Below, piece by piece: positions 1-14,408 of a stretch of DNA of 15,223 nucleotides. The notes below the pieces were generated by a model that made no database searches, was not told the origin of the DNA, and was given only the letters and a program-made list of their open reading frames with translations. The position numbers and the translations under genes were made by a program. How positions within the stretch are numbered: the first letter of the stretch is position 1; the number at the start of each line of letters is the position of its first letter. This stretch comes from DALYLB01 sp046154695 (GTDB taxonomy: Bacteria > Acidobacteriota > Blastocatellia > RBC074): positions 1 to 15,223 of the forward strand of contig JBJXFI010000341.1 in the NCBI GenBank assembly GCA_046154695.1, given 5' to 3'.

Positions 1-1568
<1,568 letters not shown>

Positions 1569-1664
1569 ATTCAGGCGAGCGCGGATGTTTCGTTTATGCG
1601 GTGCCCGTATTCATTCATCAACGCCCTTGCTCGCTTTATGGTCCGACCATCAACACAATCCAAC

Positions 1665-1672
1665 GAGGAGGA
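1665..1672 (+). promoter_or_regulatory. Shine-Dalgarno site of the receptor gene
   Basis: GAGGAGGA lies five bases (after GGAGG) before the ATG at 1677. It is the strongest ribosome binding site in the window. It places the start of the receptor at 1677 rather than at the in-frame ATG at 1596. Translation from 1677 also begins immediately with a signal peptide. Confidence 0.85.
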
Positions 1673-1676
1673 ACGT

Positions 1677-4600
1677 ATGCTTCACCGCTTATGGTCTGTC
1701 ATGGCCGTCCTTTTGCTGATGACTGTCACTGCTCTGGCGCAATTCAGCAGCGCGGTGCAGGGCATTGTGCAGGATAGCAATCAGGCCGTCATCCGCAATG
1801 CCACAGTCAGGCTGAAAAGCCTGCAAACCGGGCTGACCCAGGAAACCAAAACCAGTGAATCCGGCTACTATCGCTTTTCAAGCCTGGCGCCCGGTAATTA
1901 TGAATTGACGGTCGAGAACCAGGGGTTTCAAACGCGCACCATTCAAGTCTCGCTGACCGCCAGCCAGTCGCGTGATGTGAATGTCGAATTGGCTGTGCAG
2001 GGAACGAGCGCCACCGTCGAGGTCACCTCGCAGGCGCCGATTCTCGACACGGGCGAAACGCGGCTGGAGATCACGCTCAAACAGGAAAAGATTCGGGATC
2101 TGCCACTGCTCAATAACAGCATCTTCGCGCTGCTCGCTCTCGCGCCTGGCGTGACCGGGACGAACGGGGCGGCAGACAATTTCAACCCCGAATACGGTTC
2201 AGGCCTCTCCGCCAACGGACGCAGCGCGGCGGGCAATACCTACAACGTGGACGGGTTGAGCGTCACCAGCAATATCACCTACGGCACGCTGAACCTCAGT
2301 CTCAATCCCGAAGCCGTGCAGGAGGTTTCGATTGAGACCAACACGTTCAAGGCCGAGCAGGGGCGCGGCAGTTCGATGGTCGTTTCGTACATCACCAAAT
2401 CCGGCACGAACCAATATCACGGGGCGGCCAATTACTGGTTCACCAACCAGGACATGCGCGCGCGCACCAGTTTTCCGTTCGTCCGAACGTATGCGCCGTT
2501 TGCCCGGCAAAACCTGAGCGGAGGGTTCGGCGGCCCGATCATCAAAAACAAAACGTTCTTTTTCGCCGCCGGGGAAATGCTGCGGTCAAAGAATTCGGTG
2601 ACCGGCATCGAAACATACGAAGCGCCGGAATTCGTCTCCTGGGCGCGAACCAACTTTGCGAACTCCATTGGCACGAAATTGCTGACCGATAACCCGATCA
2701 GCGGACCAGTGCAAACCAACGTCCTCCGTCGGGCCAGCGATATCTTCGGCGCGGCCAACTGCGGCACGGCAGCGACGAGCAACATTCCGTGCGCGTTGCC
2801 GATGGTCGTGCAAGGTACGTGGAGCCGCTCCCCCTTCAAAAACGGGCTGCAATACAGCGTGCGCGGGGATCACAACATGCGGGACGGCAAGGATCGCATT
2901 TACGGGAGCTTCGTGCGCACCGAATCGGAGGATGCCGGATTTTCCAATCGCCCGACCCAGAATAATCTGAACGACCGCTTCGTGAACGCCTATCAGGGAA
3001 ACTGGACACACACCTTCAGCCCCACATTGCTCAACGAAGTCGGCTTTTCCGGCAACAAGGTGCAAGGCCGCAGCGCGGTGGGGGCGCCGTACCGCATCCC
3101 TACGATCACCATTCAAGGGAGTGCCGGCATCGGTGTGGGTTTCGGGGGCACCTTCGTGCAGCACAATCAAACCATCCGTGATGTCGTGAGCTGGGTCAAA
3201 GGCTCGCACAGTCTGAAGTTCGGCGGCGAATATTTCTGGGGCGACGACTATGCGTTGTTCGCCGAAGCAAATAGCCGTCCGGTCTTCAATTTCCTGAACC
3301 TGCTCGACCTGGTGCGCGACGAGCCTTTCTCAGGCAACTTTGGCGTGTACGATCCTTTGACGGGCAAGCCGAATAACTATCAGTTCGGCGCAAGGCTGAA
3401 CACGATCAGCGGCTTTGTGCAGGATGAATGGAAAGCGCGTCCGAACCTGACGTTGACGATGAGTCTGCGCTGGGACGATTTCGGCAATCCGACCGCGCTG
3501 AATGGAGATCCCGTCAGGAATTGGAAGATGACCAATCTATCTGTTGCGCCCGGGGCGACCGTCGATGAGATTATCCCCAATGCGAGCATTAAGCTTGTGG
3601 ATAAGCCGTTTAATGGCCGGCTGAACAAAAACTTCAGCCCGCGTTTCGGCTTTGCCTGGTCGCCCGGCAACGGCCGCAGATGGAGTGTGCGCGGCGGCGT
3701 GGGGCTATACAACGATTGGGTGACGCTCGGCGAAACCGTAGACCGCGTAAACCTCAATCCGCCAAACTTCATCACTCCGAACTTTGGCGTGAACCTGCCG
3801 CTCAAACCGATCTTTTCGGTCGGCAACTCCAACACGTATCCGTTCGGCTTCACGCAACCGGCGATCGCCGCCTCGGCGCTGGATGCACGCGGCGGCATTG
3901 TCGGCCTACAGAGCGGCGTGGGGGGACTCGATCCCAATCTGACCACGCCGAAGACAGTGAATTATATTGTCGGCGTGGAACGCGAACTGGTGGGGCGCAC
4001 GGTGGTGGGCATCAATTACAGCGGGTCCCGCACGTGGAATTCGATCGTTGGGACGGATTACAACCGGCGGCCCAACGACCTGCTCGACGGGAGGTTGGAT
4101 CGGTTGAATCCAAGCTTTGGCGCGATCACGTACATCACCAATTTCAACAAATCCACTTACAACGCCTTGATCGCCTCGGTCCGCACGAACCTCGGCAAAG
4201 GCGGACTGATTCAAGGGTCGTACACATTGAGCCATGTGACCGATCTATACCAGGGCGGCTCGCGTTCGGTCGGCTTTGAATCCGCGCCTGATCCGCGCCT
4301 GTTGGGAGCGCGACCAGGCGATGCGATCTTTGACGCCCGGCATCGGTTTTCAGCTTCAGGCGCGTATCAATTGCCGACGCCATTCCGCGACAATGCGGTG
4401 GCGAAATACCTGCTGGGCGGTTGGGAAACGGGCGTCACCGCGATTGCGCAATCGGGCAATCCGTTTTTTGTGGTCACCACCGGAGCCTTCAATCCGATTC
4501 GCAATGCGGCGGGACAAGTCACGGGGTTGAATCCGAATAGCGGCGATTACAACGCCGACGGCTTCAACTACGACATCCCGAATCAAGTCGCGAATCTGGC

Positions 4601-4934
4601 GGTCAAAGGCGACCGTAATGCATTCAAGAATGGGACGACCCAGTTTGCTATCGCCGATTTTCCGATTCCCACCATCGGCACCATCGGCAACAGTCCGCGC
4701 AGCTATTTCCGGCAGCAGGGCTTCATCAGCGTGAATGCGAGCGTCATCAAAAACAACGGCCTCCCCTTTCTCGGGGAAGCGGGCAATCTGCAGTTGAAGT
4801 TCGAATTCTTCAACGTGCTCAACCGGGTGAATCTGGGCGGGGTGCAAGCCAACCTCACCAGCTTCACGTTTGGCCGCATCACCAGTCAGGGCGATCCCCG
4901 CGTGGTCCAGGTCGGCGCGCGCATCGCGTTCTAA
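1677..4934 (+). CDS. Oar-like TonB-dependent receptor with N-terminal carboxypeptidase-regulatory-like domain
   Basis: This 1085-residue outer-membrane protein probably imports or binds large substrates such as oligosaccharides or peptides. It starts with a signal peptide (MLHRLWSVMAVLLLMTVTALAQ, residues 1-22). A carboxypeptidase-regulatory-like Ig fold follows at about 27-107 (GIVQDSNQAVIRNATV, then the SGYYRFSSLAPGNYELTV pattern). A TonB plug region is at about 115-260 (IRDLPLLNNSIFALLALAPGV and YNVDGLSVTSN). The rest is a long beta-barrel rich in aromatic/glycine strands and ends in a terminal phenylalanine (VVQVGARIAF), as outer-membrane barrels do. The length and domain order match the large Oar-like receptors expanded in Acidobacteriota. 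No obvious TonB box was identified. The start at 1677 is chosen because of the strong Shine-Dalgarno site and the signal peptide; an upstream in-frame ATG at 1596 would add 27 unlikely residues. An intrinsic terminator follows directly. The substrate is unknown; the neighbouring GH127 gene hints at plant glycans. Confidence 0.9.
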   Translation: MLHRLWSVMAVLLLMTVTALAQFSSAVQGIVQDSNQAVIRNATVRLKSLQTGLTQETKTSESGYYRFSSLAPGNYELTVENQGFQTRTIQVSLTASQSRDVNVELAVQGTSATVEVTSQAPILDTGETRLEITLKQEKIRDLPLLNNSIFALLALAPGVTGTNGAADNFNPEYGSGLSANGRSAAGNTYNVDGLSVTSNITYGTLNLSLNPEAVQEVSIETNTFKAEQGRGSSMVVSYITKSGTNQYHGAANYWFTNQDMRARTSFPFVRTYAPFARQNLSGGFGGPIIKNKTFFFAAGEMLRSKNSVTGIETYEAPEFVSWARTNFANSIGTKLLTDNPISGPVQTNVLRRASDIFGAANCGTAATSNIPCALPMVVQGTWSRSPFKNGLQYSVRGDHNMRDGKDRIYGSFVRTESEDAGFSNRPTQNNLNDRFVNAYQGNWTHTFSPTLLNEVGFSGNKVQGRSAVGAPYRIPTITIQGSAGIGVGFGGTFVQHNQTIRDVVSWVKGSHSLKFGGEYFWGDDYALFAEANSRPVFNFLNLLDLVRDEPFSGNFGVYDPLTGKPNNYQFGARLNTISGFVQDEWKARPNLTLTMSLRWDDFGNPTALNGDPVRNWKMTNLSVAPGATVDEIIPNASIKLVDKPFNGRLNKNFSPRFGFAWSPGNGRRWSVRGGVGLYNDWVTLGETVDRVNLNPPNFITPNFGVNLPLKPIFSVGNSNTYPFGFTQPAIAASALDARGGIVGLQSGVGGLDPNLTTPKTVNYIVGVERELVGRTVVGINYSGSRTWNSIVGTDYNRRPNDLLDGRLDRLNPSFGAITYITNFNKSTYNALIASVRTNLGKGGLIQGSYTLSHVTDLYQGGSRSVGFESAPDPRLLGARPGDAIFDARHRFSASGAYQLPTPFRDNAVAKYLLGGWETGVTAIAQSGNPFFVVTTGAFNPIRNAAGQVTGLNPNSGDYNADGFNYDIPNQVANLAVKGDRNAFKNGTTQFAIADFPIPTIGTIGNSPRSYFRQQGFISVNASVIKNNGLPFLGEAGNLQLKFEFFNVLNRVNLGGVQANLTSFTFGRITSQGDPRVVQVGARIAF

Positions 4935-4953
4935 GGGGGCGCGGAGCAACTCC

Positions 4954-4999
4954 GGGCAGCGGCGCGGCACACGTCGCGTCGCTGCCCTTTTCATTTTTT
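4954..4999 (+). terminator. Strong rho-independent terminator after the receptor gene
   Basis: Bases 4954-4966 (GGGCAGCGGCGCG) pair with 4975-4987 (CGCGTCGCTGCCC). This gives a 13-bp stem with one G-T wobble and an eight-base loop, followed by TTTTCATTTTTT (4988-4999). It lies 20 bases past the receptor stop codon. It should end most transcripts coming from the GH127/receptor side, so the following TPR gene probably needs read-through or its own promoter, although its start lies only 25 bases further on. Confidence 0.88.
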
Positions 5000-5024
5000 C
5001 CCGATGTCAGGGCATACTCTCGCC

Positions 5025-6457
5025 ATGCTACGTCTTATCGCCCTCTTATTGCTTCTGTCGGCGCCCGCTGCGTTCGCGCAGGGCTTCGAGCAGGCGCGCG
5101 ATCTGATTCGGCGCGGGGAATTCGCCGCCGCCGTGCGGGCGTGCGAAGCGGGATTGGAACAACAACCGCGCGCTTTTCAGCTTTGGACGCTGAAAGGCAT
5201 CGCGCTGCAGGGCGTCGGGCAAAATAAAGAGAGCCTCGCCGCCTTCCGGCGCGCGCTGGCGATCGATCCGAAATTTCTGCCCGCGCTGCAGGGCGCGGCG
5301 CAGCTCGAATATCAACTCCACGATTTGAACTGTCGCAAGACGCTCGAAGCGATTCTGCGATTGCGCCCGGAGCCCACCGTGCATGCGATGCTCGGCGCGC
5401 TGGCGTTTGAGCGAAAGGACTGCGGGGGGGCGCTTAAACATTATGGCGCCGCCGGCGAAGCGGCCGACCAACCCGTCATCAAATGGCAGCGCGCGACCTG
5501 CCACTTTGAGCTTGAGCAGTGGGAATCCGCGGCGGCGCAGTTTCGGGAATTGCTGGCGCTGAGGGAAGACAGCCGCATCCGGTTCAACCTGGGGCTGGCC
5601 GAAACGCGCGCGCAGCGATATGTCGAGGCCATCGCCGCGCTGCTTCCGCTGCGCGGCCAGGCCGACGCGGACGGATTGAGCCTGCTGGCCTCGGCTTACG
5701 AAGCGAACAAACAGACGCCGGAAGCGCTGGACATCCTGCGCGATGCGATTGCGCGCCATCCGCTGGAAGAGCGGCTCTACGCCGATCTGGCGGCCGTCTG
5801 CCTGGATCACAATGCGATCCCGCTCGGCGTGGAAGTGCTCGAGGCCGGAACGAAGAACCTGCCGCAATCGGCACGCCTGCAAACGCTGCTCGGCGTGCTG
5901 TATGCGCGCGGCGAGCGACGCGATCAGGCCGAAGCCGCGTTCAAGCTGGCCGAGCGGCTTGCGCCCGAAGCCGCGTTCGGGCGCGTCGGGCTGGCCGTGG
6001 CGATGATGGAATCGGGCGCGGTCGACGAGGCGATCGAGCTGCTGCGCGAACAATCCCGGCGCGCGTCCGGCGATCCCCGCGTCCGCCTGACGCTGGCGCA
6101 GGCGCTGCTGCAAAAAGATTCCTCGCCCGTCGAATTGAAGGAGGCGCGCGCGCTGCTGCAAAGCCTGATCGCGCGCCGGCCCGAGACCGCCCGCGCGCAT
6201 TCGCTGCTCGGGAAGCTCCATCTGCGGCGCGGGGAGATCGTGAGCGCGGCGCGCGCGCTGGAGACCGCCATCAAGCTCGATCCCTCCGATCGCAATTCGA
6301 CATATCAACTGATGACCGTGTATCGCAAACAGGGCCGGATCAAGGAAGCCGCCGCGTTGCAGGGGCGCGTGCAACAACTGCTCGACGAAGAGCGCGAAGC
6401 GGATGGCGACGCCGCGCGGTACCGGCTGGTGCGCGCGCCTGAGGGCCGGCCCGGACA

Positions 6458-6461
<4 letters not shown>
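5025..6461 (+). CDS. Secreted tetratricopeptide-repeat (TPR) protein
   Basis: This 478-residue protein has a signal peptide (MLRLIALLLLLSAPAAFA-QG, cleavage near residue 18) and then TPR-type helical pairs over nearly its whole length. Clear repeat patterns occur at about 21-85 (ending RALAIDPKFLPAL), 150-190, 215-245, 285-315, 320-345 and 385-445 (ALETAIKLDPSDRNSTYQLM). TPR arrays are protein-protein interaction scaffolds; no catalytic domain is visible. An in-frame ATG at 5004 would add seven residues, but it sits against the terminator T-run with no ribosome binding site. The start at 5025 gives a proper signal peptide, with only a weak AGGG upstream. The stop codon overlaps the next start (ATGA at 6458-6461), indicating translational coupling with the FG-GAP protein. 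The partner is therefore probably that protein or a shared complex in the periplasm or at the surface. Confidence 0.87.
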
Positions 6462-8233
<1,772 letters not shown>

Positions 8234-8266
8234 GGCGCCGGCGAAAGGGGTCCACGCGCAGACCCG

Positions 8267-8294
8267 AAGGGAGAGGCGGTAATCCCTTGTTTTT
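8267..8294 (+). terminator. Weak intrinsic terminator candidate after the FG-GAP gene
   Basis: AAGGGA (8267-8272) pairs perfectly with TCCCTT (8283-8288) around a ten-base loop, and GTTTTT follows (8289-8294). The position, 34 bases after the FG-GAP stop and before a convergent gene, fits a terminator. The stem is only six base pairs. A second possible hairpin with a two-base bulge lies at 8300-8329 (CTCTCGCGA against TCGC and GAGAG) and has no T-run. Confidence 0.4.
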
Positions 8295-8338
8295 CCCCTC
8301 TCTCGCGACCTCGTGTCCTCGCGTGAGAGCCAGTCTCG

Positions 8339-9190
8339 TTATTTGGGAAAGGGTTTCGACCGTTTTCGCCAGCCGCGCTGCGAGAGGTCCTGCAGGTGCT
8401 GGGTGGAGTAGCGTTCGCGCCGGGAGGCGACCTCTTTCTCCTTGAGGGTGATGAGGCCGAGAACGAAGGGGATTATGAAATAGTGGAGCTTGCCGCCCGC
8501 CGTCTCGAAGACCATCGAGAGAACCATCAGGGCGCCGCGAATGGAGGCGGGGGCCGGAACGAACAGGTCTCCCGACCGTTCGCCGATGTAGCGGGCGCCC
8601 ATTATCTGCAGCGCGCCGTAATTGAGAACCGCGAAGAGCAGCAGGCCCTCGTAGAAATTGGACAGGCCGGCCAGCATGTCCCTGCGCAGGGCGAGCCAGA
8701 GCGAGACGAAGATGATCGCCATGACCGCGAAGATCGAGAGCGGCGAGAACATCTGGCGCGCCGAGGTCACCTCGCCGTGCCCCGCGATGGAGCCGGAGAC
8801 GATGGCGAGTGCAAGGACGACCAGGCAGAGCCCGATGAAGGGAATCGCTGATTTAATCCTCGCGCGCGACGATCGAAGATCCGCGAACCAGAAGGCGAAG
8901 ATGCCCAGCGACCCGCCTTCCGTCAATCCCTTATAGACCGGCTGGACCATGCCCGGCAGCTTCATGCCGAAGACGGAGATGGAGTATCCCGGACCGCGCA
9001 TCGCGCCGAACTGAAGCAGGTACTCCGTGATCATCTGCAGCAGCGCGCCGCAGGCGAACATTGTCAGAAATCGCCGGTCCCGTTTGTAATAAGCGAAATA
9101 GCCGGCGATCGCCAGGCTGAGCGCCATCAGGATCAATCGGGTCTCGTAATACCCGGATTGATCGAAAGTCCGCAGCATCCAAAAATCCAT
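8339..9190 (-). CDS. Multi-pass membrane protein of unknown function
   Basis: This 283-residue protein is not recognised as a known family. It is strongly hydrophobic, with about six to eight membrane segments. The clearest are at about 18-35 (LILMALSLAIAGYFAYY), 41-60, 92-105, 113-136 (IGLCLVVLALAIVSGSI), 147-168 and 239-254. Membrane-embedded or bordering polar residues include MITEYLLQFGAMRG, GLTEGGSLG and SNFYEGLLLFAVLNYG. The C-terminus is basic (KEKEVASRRERYS and QRGWRKRSKPFPK), so it is probably cytoplasmic by the positive-inside rule. The ATG at 9190 is preferred because AGGTG lies six bases upstream; a TTG at 9205 would add five residues. It runs opposite to the FG-GAP gene (convergent) and on the same strand as the lyase-like gene, but 390 bases and a hairpin separate them. 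No function can be assigned. Confidence 0.75.
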   Translation of the reverse strand: MDFWMLRTFDQSGYYETRLILMALSLAIAGYFAYYKRDRRFLTMFACGALLQMITEYLLQFGAMRGPGYSISVFGMKLPGMVQPVYKGLTEGGSLGIFAFWFADLRSSRARIKSAIPFIGLCLVVLALAIVSGSIAGHGEVTSARQMFSPLSIFAVMAIIFVSLWLALRRDMLAGLSNFYEGLLLFAVLNYGALQIMGARYIGERSGDLFVPAPASIRGALMVLSMVFETAGGKLHYFIIPFVLGLITLKEKEVASRRERYSTQHLQDLSQRGWRKRSKPFPK

Positions 9191-9580
9191 AGCCACACCT
9201 GTCAACAGTCCGATTGATGATCTTCAGCACCATGAAAATTAAGAACAGCCGCGATTCTACCCTGATTGGCGCGAAACCGAAACATGCGATGCCGGCGAGG
9301 AGAGAGGGGGGTGTGATTACAAGTGAGACACAATGCGCCCCGACCGGGGCGGCCGAGGGTAAGGGAGAGGGCTTTTGCAGAGTCGATGTTGACTGATTTG
9401 GGTTGACAAAATGCAGGAGAGACCTCCTCAGCCCGGAAAAAGAAAAGTTGAAACAACTGGAAACCAGTCTTGCCGAGGCAGCAAAACAGTTGTGAACAAA
9501 TAACAGGTGTGAAGGGCAGGTTGGGAACCTGCCCTTCACGTATGGCGATCCAAACTTCGCGCCTGCGGTTCCTTCTCTCC
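9191..9580. other. Intergenic region between the two minus-strand genes
   Basis: This stretch of 390 bases has no supported gene. It should carry the promoter of the membrane-protein gene. A weak minus-strand candidate is TAGAAT at 9259-9254, about 64 bases before the ATG, but its -35 hexamer is poor. A GC-rich palindrome (GCCCCG-AC-CGGGGC, near 9335-9350), a short AGGAG-AGAC-CTCCT inverted repeat near 9415-9428 and the long perfect hairpin at 9509-9539 are visible. Short frames here lack ribosome sites and recognisable protein features. Confidence 0.5.
9509..9539 (-). terminator. Perfect 14-bp hairpin downstream of the lyase-like gene, probable terminator
   Basis: GTGAAGGGCAGGTT (9509-9522) and AACCTGCCCTTCAC (9526-9539) are exact inverse complements around a three-base loop, 42 bases beyond the minus-strand stop codon at 9581. 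Read on the minus strand, the hairpin is followed by a moderately T-rich tail (ACCTGTTATTTGTTC) rather than a clean T-run. It is thus a likely, but not textbook, terminator or 3'-end stabilising structure. Confidence 0.6.
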
Positions 9581-13774
<4,194 letters not shown>

Positions 13775-13945
13775 GTCGGGACCATTCCTACTTGTAATGA
13801 CAGGGAGGTTATCAGAATACCCCGGATGCGAGCGCTTCGGAAAGCCTGCTCAGGGATTCATGTTTCTCGATGCGTCGTGATGCGACGTCAATGGCTCCTC
13901 GGAATCTGCTTGAGTGGTGTGGGGGCGAGGGACATTCGGAAGATA

Positions 13946-13978
13946 GCACACAATCCTCGATTGTGCGCAAGATTTTTT
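13946..13978 (+). terminator. Palindrome followed by T-run: terminator-like element or operator
   Basis: CACAATC (13949-13955) and GATTGTG (13959-13965) form a perfect 7-bp inverted repeat around CTC, extended by two more pairs beyond one mismatch (13946-13968). A run of six T follows at 13973-13978 on the plus strand. No plus-strand protein gene lies just upstream, so this would end a small RNA or antisense transcript. Alternatively it is a dyad-symmetric protein binding site about 170-190 bases upstream of the minus-strand lyase-like gene. Both readings are inference. Confidence 0.4.
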
Positions 13979-14117
13979 CAGGATGACGCGGGTCCTTCTG
14001 TCAGTATTCCCGAGCTTGAATGATTACCTTGTTACCAATAGGCTTAAGGCGTCTGTCATCCCTGTTCTACGGTGGAAGGTCCATATTTCTTATGCGAAAT
14101 AACGAGTCTCTTTCCCG

Positions 14118-14141
14118 AGTAACATCAAGATTTTTGTTACT
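14118..14141. repeat. Inverted repeat AGTAACA / TGTTACT
   Basis: AGTAACA (14118-14124) and TGTTACT (14135-14141) are perfect inverse complements separated by ten bases, about 270 bases upstream of the exosortase start. The half-site separation centre to centre (17 bases) suits either a dimeric regulator site or a small hairpin. A related GTTAC word occurs at about 14030. No regulator is known from the window. Confidence 0.45.
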
Positions 14142-14394
14142 TTCTCGATGAGGCGGGGAGGAGGCGGGGCCGGGCATGCGGGAATGAAATTTCCCCGGCG
14201 TCATCTCTCGACAACGGATTCCCTGCCGCGCCTGGATTCTCGTCCGACAGGGGGTGAAGGAAGGAGATCGACGCGGCGAAAAGGCGGCGACGCGCCATCC
14301 TCCGGCCGGGTGGTTCGCCGCCGCCGGTTGCCGCACTGACGGCCCGTCTGATACTTTCATCTTGTGGGAATAAGACTGACAGAACGATTCGGTT

Positions 14395-14400
14395 GGAAGG
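14395..14400 (+). promoter_or_regulatory. Shine-Dalgarno site of the exosortase gene
   Basis: GGAAGG lies eight bases before the ATG at 14409 and decides between that start and an in-frame GTG at 14364, which has no ribosome site in front. A stop codon at 14349 bounds the frame upstream. Confidence 0.7.
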
Positions 14401-14408
14401 GCGCGACA

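Larger units (their letters stand above)
13775..14408. other. Divergent intergenic region with hairpins, relatively AT-rich in the middle
   Basis: This gap of 634 bases lies between the minus-strand lyase-like gene and the plus-strand exosortase, so it should hold both promoters. The part around 13960-14140 is visibly more AT-rich than the genes on both sides. It contains two inverted repeats, listed separately (13946-13978 and 14118-14141), and repeated GTTAC words. The part 14145-14340 is GC-rich again and shows no supported gene. Short frames on either strand here have no ribosome binding site and no family resemblance. No convincing -35/-10 pair could be fixed by eye. Confidence 0.5.

Noticed and set aside
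8300..8329. Hairpin CTCTCGCGA / TCGC-GT-GAGAG as a bidirectional terminator between convergent genes
   Set aside because: It needs a two-base bulge and has no T-run on either strand. The AAGGGA/TCCCTT hairpin just before it is the better candidate.
9402..9407. TTGACA resembling a plus-strand -35 box
   Set aside because: There is no acceptable -10 hexamer at the right distance and no plus-strand gene follows.
9202..9539. Minus-strand frames of 84 and 202 codons upstream of the membrane-protein gene
   Set aside because: The 202-codon frame is partly out of frame over the membrane-protein gene, and neither has a ribosome site or domain. The region is better read as leader and promoter DNA.
13826..14023. 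Possible 65-residue plus-strand protein in the divergent intergenic region
   Set aside because: No ribosome binding site, no recognisable features, and it runs through the palindrome/T-run element.
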